In this document: positions 11,161-22,753 of the stretch, in pieces
How the letters are laid out: each line of letters opens with the position of its first letter
Position numbering within the stretch: the stretch's first letter is position 1
Source of the DNA: Pyrus communis
Lineage: Eukaryota > Streptophyta > Magnoliopsida > Rosales > Rosaceae
Assembly: GCF_963583255.1 (NCBI RefSeq)
Contig: NC_084815.1
Span: 17,748,807-17,812,806 of the forward strand
Direction of reading: 5' to 3'
Length of the DNA: 64,000 bases
The notes under the pieces: model-generated
Databases searched by the model: none
What the model saw: the letters and a program-made list of their open reading frames with translations, nothing else
Told to the model about the DNA's origin: nothing
Translations under genes and position numbers: made by a program

Positions 11161-11798
11161 TGTTAGGAACGTCGATACTACAAGATAGAGAATGCACAAA
11201 GTAAAGTAGAAAATGGACACCAAAAATTTATGTGGTTCGGCAATTTATGCCTATGTTCACCAAACAAGGATCAATCTTCACTATATGAAAAAAAAAAATG
11301 AGTACAACAAGAGTATTCTTACCAAGCCAAAGACAAGGCTTGATGGATACAAGAAAGTATAAAACACACTTTCTATCACTCTAAACTTCACTCACAATGT
11401 GTGGTGGAACACTCTCACTCTCACTCTTGGAGTGGAACTCTAGCTTTGGACTTGATCCTTTGCTATTCACTTCTTTCTTGATTGGTTACATCGCTACAAC
11501 ATCACACCCATATCTATAGGTGAGTGCTTGGCATTCGACTAGTCTCTAGTTCCTTCTACAAACTAGAACTAATTTCTAGTTTCTAGTATATTCTACAAAC
11601 CTCTAGCTTAGAGAATTCTAGACTAACCATAAAATTGTAGCTTCTAGATCTTTCCATTTGCAACCAAAGAAGCTAGTACTTTCTAACTTCTTCCACCAAC
11701 TTAATAACTTGCTAGAATTGTCTAGCATGCTCCAACCAACTTACTTACTTACTAGAATAATCTAGAACATTCATCGTAGGCTGGACCATATACCAACA
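11161..11798. mobile_element. Solo LTR (probably Ty1/copia type), 638 bp
   Basis: The element starts TGTTAGGAAC and ends TATACCAACA, giving the short inverted ends TGTT...AACA typical of LTRs. The flanking five bases are TCCAG (11156-11160) and TCCGG (11799-11803), a target duplication with one mismatch. No internal region or second LTR lies on either side, so this looks like the product of unequal recombination between two LTRs. The interior is AT-rich with degenerate repeats of a CTAGAATT/CTAGTTTCTAG motif (11540-11780). Confidence 0.7.
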
Positions 11799-12098
11799 TC
11801 CGGCAGCATCCACGAATGTTGGTATACGTCTCATACCCATTACCCACCCACCCAACTAATTAAACAAAATATTATTGAATTATCCCATGCATCCCGACAA
11901 ATAAATCAAACTATATAATATAAACATGTGGGATTAAATCATTAAAGAATTTCCTCTGATTATTTTTGTGTTTGTCAACTAGGCAAATAGGCATGGCAAA
12001 TCCATCTCCAATCTTAAGTTAGCAAACCAAAGCAAATGCACTTCTTTTGTGTTTGTGCGTACTTGTGTATGCATTACTAATAATTGCACATGCATTAT

Positions 12099-12101
<3 letters not shown>

Positions 12102-12138
<37 letters not shown>

Positions 12139-12155
12139 GTATATATATGTGTGTG
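12102..12155. repeat. (TA)n microsatellite
   Basis: An uninterrupted TA run from 12102 to about 12132 continues as TATGTATATGTATATATATGTGTGTG. It is a good length-polymorphism candidate. Confidence 0.95.
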
Positions 12156-12210
12156 TCTTGCATTATCGATGACCAGAATTTAAACATATCATTAATTATT
12201 CTATAAAATT

Positions 12211-12362
12211 AGAGTAATACTAGGAATACTAAATTTATAGACTAAATTGTTTAAACATAGAAGTTGATGATTGGATATTACTTAAGTGTTATTAACGTGC
12301 TTATTTTTTTTATTGATGACGTATCATTTAATTTACAAATTTAGTCTACTTAGCATTACTCA
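12211..12362. mobile_element. MITE, about 150 bp fold-back
   Basis: The left arm AGAGTAATACTAGGAATACT plus AAATTTATAGACT is matched in inverted form by the right arm ending TTTAGTCTACTTAGCATTACTCAT. The flanks TATAAAATT and AAATTTAC are only loosely alike, so the target duplication is not clear. The centre contains TGATGACGTATCATTTAAT. It has no coding capacity. Confidence 0.6.
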
Positions 12363-12935
12363 TAAATTTACATGTATAAGTACTACACCATTGGTCGCGA
12401 CCAAAGTCATGCCAAACGATAGGTAAGTGGTTGATCTCAATCTTCTCCAACTAAACCTAATGATGATAAAGTTTGTTGTTTTACATGACATAGCCAACTA
12501 GTTACAAGTATTGTGAGGTTACATGATTCATATGCTCAAATCTGAACATATAACTCGAAATCAGTTTATAATAAATGGAGAATTCTCGGCAGGAGAAATT
12601 ACTTCCAGACCCTGCCTTTTTTTATTTTTTTTTTATTTTTTTTATTTGTACTTATCTTTTATATATAATGTAGAACTTCTATTCTCTAATGTGTGATATT
12701 TTCAACGCTCTCCTTGAAGTGTTTCTTGAACCTAATATTTGTTGCGCTTTTATTGAGAATGTACGCATCATTGTCAAACATATAACATGTAAATTCTCTT
12801 CTTTCTTTCACATGGAATTCACCAACAAAACCATGATAAAATGAGTTAAGATGAGTTGAGGATTTGGTTTCATGATCCCAATCTTAATCATCACGGATTA
12901 GCATGTGGATATCAGTTCCAAAAGTTAACCAGCAA

Positions 12936-12991
<56 letters not shown>

Positions 12992-12992
12992 G
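12936..12992. repeat. Compound (TA)n(CA)n(TA)n microsatellite
   Basis: A short TA run, then eleven or so CA units, then a TA run of about 24 bases can be read directly. Confidence 0.95.
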
Positions 12993-15900
12993 TATCTCTC
13001 TTTAATGGAAGTTACGTAACCTTCACCTGCAAAGTAGGCTGTTTTGGGAAATGCAGGTGGTGTGGACCATTTCGAGTTTTGGCTTTGATGCCGGCCTTCT
13101 CGATTTCAATTATAGGCGCATGGCCTGCGCCTGCCCATCTCCATGCTTTTAAGCCCCGTTTACATAATTATTGAATTCTACAAATTGACCATGTGTTGAT
13201 GTTGCACACTTCCAACACCATCTTGTATTTGTTTGACACATGCCTCAAATCAAGCCACGGTCCCCAGTGTTGACTTGGGGGTGCTATATAGCCCGCACAT
13301 ATCAAGGAATAATATTTAACCTTCATCCCAACCCCTCACTCTCCCTCATCCCTCATTTCTCTCGTATAATTTCAAGCTTAGCTCACCTTAAGTTGAAGTT
13401 CTAAATTTGTGCCTAATTAGTCTAGTTAAATGATAGATATGTTCACTATATATATTCTAGATATTTCTTATTATAGAATCTCTTTGAGATTTGCTTATGG
13501 AATAAGTGTTTTCTGACAATTACAAGTGCTTACAACTATGTACTTTTAACATAAAAACTTAGAAATGCATTTTAGTTATAGAAGTGCTTTGAGAAGCCAT
13601 TTGCTTCATCAAGAAGCACTGTTTTTTAATAAAAACTCTAACATGGTCCTAATAAAAGCACTTATAGTAAAGTGTTTCTAAGCAAAGTTACAACAAAAGT
13701 TGTCCTAAACGGAGCCATAGTTATTTCCACTTGTTTATGTTAAGACTAGCCTATATGTATTAGCATGATCAACAAATTCTTGCTAATACCTAATGTGTAA
13801 TTACTGGTTACTACAAACCATTTGGATTATAGAAGTTCAAACCCACTATTAAAGTTTCTAAAACTTATCTATATATGTTCATGAAGCACATAGAAGATGA
13901 AAGATGATTTCCTAACTAGAGAACATATGCATGTGTGTGTGTGTGTGTGGAAGATGTAATTTCAACTACGATTTAGTGAATCCGGAACAAAATCTTACAC
14001 ACTAGATTCTGAGGAGGACCGGCCAAGTCGGACGGCTGTTATTATCCTACGAGTTCACACTGATCAACATTTACTTTGACTATTACTCTAAGTTGTATGT
14101 ACATTGAGGGAGAGGAGGTTTTGAAAGTGATGTGTAACTTGCGTTACGTTGTGCTGTGACAAAGTCATCGTCCAAGTTGCTACCAAAATCCTTTCTGCTG
14201 ACGTGGAACCCATTATCACATGCGGGTCACGTCAACATGGGAACCACTCAAGTGACGTCATCTGCATAGGTAGGCACATATTAGGGTTTGGGTTGGGGAA
14301 CGAATTTTCTGATCTATCTTTCGATCAGACGACTGTGGATGAATATTTGTGATTAAAGATTCCTTCCTTCGTTAGTTGGGTTTAGGGTTTTGGCTATGCG
14401 CATGGGTATATGACGTGGGGCCCATCCACAACGTTCCACCACCGCCCATTATTTTACGCGATTTCACATGTCTACATCGTAAGACACGTGGCAGTAGGTC
14501 AAAATTATGCTTCTTCACCATCAAAGATTCCCCCCACATCTGACGGCTTCTATTCGCCGCCGTTATGCCACGGTACTGGTATCACAGTTGTCTTAGTCGA
14601 CTTCTGTACAGTAACATGCAACTAGCTAGTCGTATTTTGTAGGAAAAGTGTAGTCTACTCCACTTAGTACTGATTCAAGTTTGATCTTAGTAGAAGTACA
14701 AGCAATGACACGTTGAAGTGGAGGGTTTGTATTGTTCTTATAACGTAGGATCTATATTGTTTTCATAAAGTAGGGTTTATATTGTTCCTATGTAATGTAG
14801 GGTTTATAGTTGCATTGTTTAAATGGACACAAAATTGAAATTTCACGCATGCCTAGTTGTTTTTTCATATGTAGAAGCCTTAGGTTTATTATGTATTATT
14901 GGGGCGATTGTTGCTTTCCTCGTTTACATAGCAAAATAAATAAAAGGATAATAGTTATATTTATTGTGAATTGGCGATCGTTTGGACGAATGATTGGGAT
15001 CAAGCAAATGCTTCAGGTATCGTGCTCAGGTCTGAACAACCGACCTAGCTACCAGACCGATCGGCCTTCAATTTTGTTTTGGTATTATTTTTAGGCTTGT
15101 TGTGGCCTATTTGGAGCAGCCGTTTTAGTTAGTGCTAGCTCTGAACCTATCTTATTACTTCGTTTTCGAGCAAATCCTTGCAGCGAGAAGTTGAGATTAT
15201 TTCCTTGGATACACACTCTCTAATAGTATTATTTTACTACTTATAACTCAATTTTTTTTTAATATATCAATAAATAAAGGTCAATGTGATCATTATTATA
15301 ATGATCGATCCATGGTGCATGGCACATATGTTGATCAACCGTAATCCCTAATCAAACATACGCTAAACACCAAATAATATCAATACATTTCTTAAAGAAA
15401 AAACAATGATTTCTATCTAAACAAATGGACCCCTTCTTTACCTAACATTTTCAGAAGTGATGAAAATGTCTTTAAACTTCAAATTGTATGGGATAATCAT
15501 AAAAGTACAAATGATCTTTTTTTTTTTAAATTACAGATGACAGAGTAGGACAAAATGTCATTACTTTTTGAGGTTTAAACTTTAATTTAGGAAGTTAACT
15601 GTGACAAAATAACTTTTAATGTATTGTTGCAGTACTTGTGAAGGGAATTTCAAATTTGCATTTATTTTTGAAACACAGTTAACCAAGGCTCTAAGCTAAT
15701 GGGTGTTTACCATTTGTTTATTTATTCATTCATGCATATAACACGTAAATCAATAAATATACCACATGATACATTCATGAAAATAGTAATATTACGTTCA
15801 CCTTATAACAGCAATCGATAACTAATAACACTTGAAAAAATTTCGGAGGGAAGTTTGGGCAGAATTGGGTGGGGGAGATTGTGGAAATATAATTAGGTAT

Positions 15901-17009
15901 TCTGAAATGTCATACCAGTTGTGTTCAGAAAGGAAGAAATATATTACAAGGTACATGATAGATGAATAAAAAGGCAGAGAGGTCTCGACGAAAAAAGTAA
16001 AAAAAAATAAAAAAATAAAAATGAGAGAGTCTGAGAGGTCCCATTTAATCAATCAAAGCCATGATGGCCAGGAATCCGCCCAATCAGGGCCTTTCAAGTT
16101 CAATCATTCAGCTCCAGCACAGACCCTTTGGAATCTTAAGTCACAAGTGAAACAACTGCTGAGTCTGCTATGCATAATGCATGTGCAAGGTTAAGGATTG
16201 TCTGGCACTTCGGTTCAGATTTTTAAGAATTTCCAAGATGAAGTTTTAGGCTTTTGGACTAAGCATAATTTGATAAATACGAATTAACTTCCTAATCAAT
16301 GTGCTAATTAAAATACGGTGTGATATCATTAAACCATGAGTTCGAGTTATCAGCATCCTTCACTTTCTTAATTTGCATTAAACTATAGGATCACGAATGA
16401 TCTGCAACGTAATTGTCTATATATGCTTGGAATGCAAGCATTTTATTATTTTCTAATCGTTTTTTCAAATAATCAAATGCAAAATAATGATACATGAGTG
16501 CTCTTTTGATCTCCATGTCATGAGAACATCTTGTAGACGTACGTGTGTCATACTTTGGACTGATTCAGTTCGGCCAGAGAAAGATGATATAATGCAATTA
16601 GCAATTTGGCATTCAATTTTTAGTCGTCCACTCCACTTAATATATTTTTTTCAACAACAATCATCATAATATTTGAATTTCAGAATCTTCTCAAACAAAA
16701 TGTAGGCTGCGTGGATAGTCCTGTATTGCTGAAATCGTTCAGAAATTAATCTAGCTATTTATCATTTAAAAAAAGAACTGTTATTAGCACTTCAAAAATT
16801 TCATTCTACACTCCTTATAAATGTATTTTTCTTTCTACTTATTGAAAGTTTGGACATATAATAACAATTTCTTAAACATAAAAAAAAATAAAAAAATAAA
16901 AAATTTTATTAAAGTATTGGTATTATTTAAGGATAGTGTTATTCACACATCCATTTTTTACCTCCCACACACTCTTGTTAATTTTTTGTCATTCATTTTC
17001 TTCAATTCA
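12993..17009. other. Intergenic, with a promoter-like ACGT-rich stretch
   Basis: No coding gene is recognised. A (GT)n run lies at 13935-13950. The interval 14149-14640 is unusually rich in ACGT cores: GTGACGTCATC near 14253, CTGACGTGG near 14198, ACGTCAAC near 14231, TGACGTGGGGCCCATCC near 14411 and GACACGTGGCAG near 14483. In plant promoters these resemble ABRE/G-box and CGTCA sites. I found no open frame with a recognisable product downstream before the CACTA element. A GCTATATAGCC box (13281-13291) and a CT-rich leader (13331-13365) also look promoter-like. Any transcript from here would be unannotated or non-coding. Confidence 0.35.
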
Positions 17010-17350
17010 CACTACTACGTTTAACTATTTGCGGGACGAACAAAAGTTGGTCGCGCAAAGTGTCATTCCATCACAGAAATGTATACATGAAGGAAACTTC
17101 GTTGCGCAGAATCCGTCATGCAAAAATCGTGAAGAAAGACTTTGCGCGTCGAATAATAGCATTGGTTGCAAAAACACGGCACGACGGTTTAGCCTTCATC
17201 ACACAAAATTTATAGGACCGAATGTGTTCATCGCACAAAATACCTGGATACAAACATGGGATGACTAGTATTCGTCTCTCAAAACTTTGAGCGACGCAGT
17301 TTACAGTTGCGTGATGAAACCTTGTTAGTCGTTATAATATTGTGAGACAA
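17010..17350. repeat. CACTA left terminal and sub-terminal repeat region
   Basis: After the CACTA terminus the motif GTCGCGCAA and its variants recur (17031-17043 GCGGGACGAA, 17049-17057, 17100-17112, 17142-17152, 17283-17300, 17355-17362). In En/Spm such sub-terminal motifs bind the TNPA-type protein; that role is assumed here by family. Confidence 0.7.
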
Positions 17351-17559
17351 AGGTATTCGTCGGGCCAAAATAAAAAGTAAAAATTTTTTTTATAAATTTA
17401 ATTTTTTGTTCTGCTTTTTTTTTTTTTTTTTTTAATTTTGTAATAAAATTAAATTTCAATTAAAAATGTAATAAAGAGAAACATAATTTATTTAAATAAA
17501 TATAAATGTATGTACAAGGAAAATGTTTAAAAAGTAAAGAAGTACAAAACTAAGAAAAT

Positions 17560-19815
17560 AATGTGGCATAATCAACGGGGTCGTCATTCGAAGGTGGCTG
17601 GAAGGTCTCAAGGTTGGGGACAGACTCAAGGGTCAAACGGGCAGAGTTGTGGGCATGCTCGGGTTGGAGGGGCTCAGATGTCGACGATGGATAAAGATTC
17701 GGGAAACGAATGTCGTATTAACTGAGGGCCTGTGCAATCTGTGATATCTAGCTCTTATATGAGGCCAGCTCAGTCTTAAGGTCGGCCACCTCTGCCGTCA
17801 AAGCTGTCACCTGGCGCTTTGACTGCGATGATGAAGAGGCTCTAGGTTCCCGCTACCGAGCATTCCCCATCCCCCTACAATACGTCCCCGGCCTCCGCCC
17901 AAGAGTCTGATACAAGGTCTCTATAAGGATCTAAAACCCCGCATCCTCTGGGGGATCCATAAACTTGAGCAGAGTCTTGGGAGGAAGCTAGGAGGCAAAC
18001 TCTTGAAAAACCAAATGCCTCTTCTCCATCGTCGTCGTATGTGTAATATAACATGAAAATATTAATAATAACATTCAAATAATAACCATGATACTTGAAT
18101 GCGTAAGATAGTAATTACAATTGAAGAATACTTACATGAAGTGACTCGGCCAACTCATCATCGGGTCGAACATAAACGTCGATGAAGACATCGATCTCCT
18201 GGAATTTTGAACCCCCCTAAATAGAACAAGATACGAAAATTGTTAGTATGAAAAAAAAATATATTATTGACATACCAAAAATTGAATATGAAAAACTTTA
18301 TTATTACTTGCCACCGCGCCTCCATCCTATATGAGAAGGGCCTCGAATCGAAATAATGGAGAATAGTCACCTTCTCCTGATTGCTCTTGTTGGCTTTTGC
18401 ATTATTCTGTTATACAAAAAAAAAACGTATAATTTAAATGAAATATAAAAAAATCAATAAATATTAGTAAGAAACGTATAATACTTTTAAACATAATATA
18501 AAAAACGTACCACATAGTCGGGCACCTAAAAATGATTACAAAGCCACACCCAATTATCTTCCTAGTCTTCAAATTCCTTCGGGCAACCCTCATCAAGAGC
18601 GACATGCGGATCATCAAATGTCTCAAAATATTGGTGCATGTTGCTTTTCCACTGCTTGTACCGTTCAACGAATAGCTTGTTGACGTACGTCAACATATCG
18701 TTGTTGATGTCGTTGACATTGTAGTTTATCTGCAATGTAACAAATTAATTACATACATTAAGTAATATAAATAAATAAAATTTGAAGGAAAAACAATTAA
18801 AAGGTAGGATACTTACCAACAACTGGGCGCGCACCTTCGTCCTCATCTCGTTCGACGTCACCTTCCAAGACTTCCATTGCATAGGGCAATCAATCTGAAT
18901 GACATGACCAATGTCGTGGCCCAATGCGCTATGTTGCTCCACCATTGGTGTAGCCCGATGCCAGTCATCGTATCCGATTGTGATACGTCTGTTGGTCACC
19001 CAGGTGACCTTCACCATCTTCAACTGGCAACAAGGTCCCCGAGTATTTTTCTTTGCTGCAAAAAAATAAAAAAAACATTCAAACACAACAAATAAAACTG
19101 AAATTTCGGCAGAACCTCCTCTAAAATTGTAACAATTCCTAAACCCTGGACATTATAATGAATAATATATGATATCCAACAACAATCACAACAGTTGAAT
19201 GCTTCAGTAATGGAGGACAAGTGAAATATTACATTGTGTATATCTAGTTTCTAACCTATCCAGAATCAAAAGCCAACTAAAAATTTTAATCGGAGGAGGA
19301 ACATTTAACATCCACATTCTATTTAGCAACTCAGTTTTTAAGTTATTTGTTGTGACATTATTTTGAATTCAATTCCCAGGTTTGACAGTAAATCGATCAT
19401 TGGCATTCATGCTCCAACAAATAGAATCATTTATATCAAACACTGTTAACAGAATACGACAAATTTGATTAGCAATATAAATATTGAAAAAATTTAGCAT
19501 AAGAGATTTATTTGAGCAGTTATTGGAATTATCACATGTTTACCTAGTTAGGACCTTAAGGCATCAGTAGTGGATGCCGATGTTGCATCGGGCGTGCAGG
19601 GAAGGCGGTGACCACGCCTAGCGCTAACAGCTGGTAACGCAATTAAAGAGGCTAATAACGCCAGCGCCTAGGAGGACTGGGAAGCAACTGCATCAGCTGC
19701 ATCAACCAGATTAACCGGTCTGGGCTCCATATCTGCTGGAGCAGTGGCAACTGAAATAGAAGATGGGGGAATGGAACAGGGTGTAGTCATCACCGCCTTA
19801 CAACTTCTAATAAGC
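17560..19815 (-). pseudogene. Transposase_24-type (Ptta/En/Spm) gene of the CACTA element
   Basis: Coding blocks read on the minus strand in the order expected for this family. First comes a Pro/Ala/Ser-rich start (about 19815-19570, with ADMEPRPVNLVDAADAVA). A core exon at 19076-18820 carries RGPCCQLKMVKVTWVTNRR and later PMQWKSWKVTSNEMRTKV. The next exon at 18727-18510 carries NKLFVERYKQWKSNMHQYFE and EGCPKEFED followed by a stop. Then come AKANKSNQEKVTILHYF with SYRMEAR near 18395-18315 and FQEIDVFIDVYVRPDDELAE near 18205-18145. The C-terminal exon at 18035-17560 carries a short coiled coil, QVTALTAEVADLKTELASYK. At least four in-frame TAG/TGA stops make it a pseudogene. Members are CACTA accessory proteins, probably DNA-binding. 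Exon edges are approximate. Confidence 0.75.
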
Positions 19816-19819
19816 TGCA

Positions 19820-22430
19820 ACATCCACAATTAGGAAAAAATCAATGCCTATTCATTGAAGTCAATGTGCCAAATCAAGTGTATATTCTCTATATTACATT
19901 TACATATAAATTGCAAACCATAGTTGGCATCACAAACATATTTCTCATATTACTTGACCATGACAAAGCACCAACTCCTTAACTCATAACAAAACACAGG
20001 TGTAAAACATGAACACCGACAATCATTTTCCAAGTATTTGAAATTCAAGAAAAATAAAACAAAGCACATTTAAAATCAAACAGTACTCAAATTTGAAAGC
20101 AAACATCACCCTAGAGTTGCATTGTGATGAAATTCTAGTACACCAGACATATTATATGGTAAACAGAAAATTGGCACCCATTGTTTCCTAGTTGATACAT
20201 GTTGAAAGATATAATTGATGGAACAAGGTACAATAATTGGTGAGTCTTTTATGAAGGAAAAAAACTATACAGAGCAAAATCAGTACACCTAATACCAGAA
20301 AGCAAAGCAAAATAATGCCATGTGCCAACACATAAACTACAACAAAACAAGGACATAATACGGAAAATTTCCAGGCATATTCGAACAAAAGAATGCAACT
20401 TCAAAACCCACCTAGAAAAGACGGCATAAATCTTTTATCCCCAATCTAACCAAATGAAAACCTAACACACGGATTCCCAAATACAAATTCAACAAACCAA
20501 CTTTATGAAGATAAAAAATTATGTTGTTAAAATATCAATTATGTTGTTAATTAAGGCAAAGTTGAACCACTGATCCATGTTTTGAGCGTTGGAAATCATG
20601 AACCCTAAAACAGTTTTCACTGTTTTAATAACTCTAAACATGACAAGTTCAAGAATCCCAACCATTTTGATCTACTATTTTTCCACAAATATAGGTTTTG
20701 GGATTTGAACTATTTTTCTTTAAAGTTTGAGATCATAAAAATCAGTCAAATAAGGCTTTGTGTTGTCCACTTGTAATATCATTTCATAAAGATTTGAATT
20801 GTTCTAATATCATGTCAGATTCACACCTAAGTGACGTACAATTAAATACCACGATAATGTAAACAGGTTTGATACTTTGACATAAAGTACTGTAAACAAA
20901 TATTGGCAGCCACAAAATTATCTAGTCCGAAAGGAATACCAAAAGTCGGAATGGCAAGGAAACTAGTGAAGCATTTAGAAAAGAAACAATCTTTAGGACT
21001 AGATAGTTCTATAATTTAGAAAAGCTAGCCAGCAACCATAAGAACTACAAACACAAGTTGCTAGCCCAATATATCATAGTAAACTACTATTACTAAATGA
21101 CAACACAATTCCTAATTAAAACATCACTCAAGAGAAATCAATTTAATAGGAATATTAAATCGAATTTGAACCAGATTTCCTATTCTTCCTACTAGGATGA
21201 AAACTGAACCTAAAAATAGCCTCTATTACACGACAACACAAGCTCTAACACTAATCGAATGAAAAAGAACAAGAAAAACTGACAAATGTGCATGCAGATA
21301 TTGCATTATTGCAACTTGCATTCCACGCAATATAAGAAACCAACAAAGATTTACAAAAATATACGAAAAACTGCCATGGCATACATACATTCAATTATAC
21401 ACAGAGTACATATAATCAATCTAGAACCCTAATTGGGAAATTGCTCACTGGTCTGCACATATAATTAATGTACCAGAGAACATATATTTATATGGCTTCA
21501 GATTAAACCACAAGCTAACATAGTCCAAGCTAAAGGTTCAGATTCCAAAGGTTTGTAGCTCAAGTGGTTAAGAGCATTTACCCTTGCATCCGAGATCCTA
21601 GGTTCGATTTTCCCTTCCCCAAATACCGCTCGTATAAAAAACACTCCATAAATTTAAACAAACCTGAAGCATTACACAATATGATATGAATAGCCTAAGA
21701 TAGTTGTAAGATTGAAAGAATCTCATGAAAAAACTTGAACATGAATCCTACCAAAAATGGAAAAGTAAATTCACCGGCAACAAAAGGTTGTAACAAACAC
21801 AACAAGTATCCTCCACAACTTGAACCTCACAAGCTTAATAGGAAATTTTGCTACTTTATGATGTGATTCCATCAAAAGCTAAACCAAATGCACATTAAAA
21901 ACAAAATGAGAAGTGAATCGCGTATTTATACTTTCTTGAAAGGAAAATGTCAACTGGGTTTTTAGCATTTTAGTTGCATGAGCTTAGCTTTACCATTTAA
22001 AAAAATAACATATGAATCTACTTTTTCTCATCTCCCTAAATTTTCTAGGAAACCAAACAGAAAATGCAAAAAAAGATGTGAATTTTAGAACCCATTCTTC
22101 CTGGTCAGATTAGAACCCTAATTCAAAGCAATTATCAAATCAAAGAAATTATTTAAAACATTAGAACCCTAATTCCTAATTTGACTAGAGTTAAGTCAAT
22201 TGAAATTTTCCTGAGAGGGAGAGCACTGTTGGACGAGGAAGAGATAGGGTTGTTGAAGGAGGAAAAGAAAAGGCTTTCGGAGGAAGAACAGAGAGGGGGT
22301 GCCGGAGGAGGAAGAGAGAGGGTTGTCGGAGGAGGAAGAGTGAGTGCGAGGGAGAGTTGATGAAGATAACTGTCGGAGGGAGAGTTTACAGAGAGGAAAA
22401 GTGAAGGGAAAGTGGGAAAGTGTTTGCAAT
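19820..22430. other. CACTA interior between the two genes, non-coding apart from the SINE
   Basis: This is AT-rich DNA with no recognised coding block. It probably represents intron, 5' leader and promoter of the Transposase_24 gene. A purine-rich stretch (22210-22400, GGAGGAAGAG repeats) ends in the terminal-motif block at 22440. Confidence 0.4.
21550..21660 (+). mobile_element. tRNA-derived SINE
   Basis: A polymerase III A-box-like TAGCTCAAGTGGTTAAGAGC (21556-21575) lies about 25 bp before a B-box GGTTCGATTTTCC (21601-21613), followed by a C-rich then AT-rich body. This is the layout of plant tRNA-derived SINEs. The sequence between the boxes is too diverged to fold as a functional tRNA. 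It sits inside the CACTA element, between its two genes. Confidence 0.65.
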
Positions 22431-22444
22431 TTCAGTTTAATCCC

Positions 22445-22630
22445 AAGGTTATTACGTGATGAACAAAAGATATTCGTCGCGCAATAAATTCAAATTTTCA
22501 TGAAATTATTTTCATGCGTGCCCAATTTTCAGCTCATTGTGCGACGAAGGGTAATTAATTATTGCATGAATGCCATTTGCGCGGTGAATAATATTTTGTT
22601 CATCACACAATGAGCTGAAAATTTAACTTA
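22445..22630. repeat. Internal CACTA motif block with inverted repeat
   Basis: It contains ATTCGTCGCGCAA (22473-22484), GTGCGACGAAGG (22539-22550) and TTTGCGCGGTGAA (22576-22588), the same motif as in the sub-terminal regions. A perfect 17-base inverted repeat, ATTTTCAGCTCATTGTG at 22525-22541, pairs with 22606-22622. The block lies between the two genes, upstream of the Transposase_24 gene. Confidence 0.7.
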
Positions 22631-22753
22631 CCTGGGTGAATTTAAAATTTATATTTATTCAAATAAAACCAATTTATTTATAACATAAGATAATTAAATT
22701 ACAAAAAAAATTCATTTACTATGTTTTACATGGCAAATCGCAAATAAATTGCA

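Noticed and set aside
13150..13705. GCCCCGTTTACATAA and the inverted CTAAACGGAGCC as possible hAT-type element ends
   Set aside because: Only about ten bases match and there is no 8-bp target duplication, so the boundaries cannot be supported.
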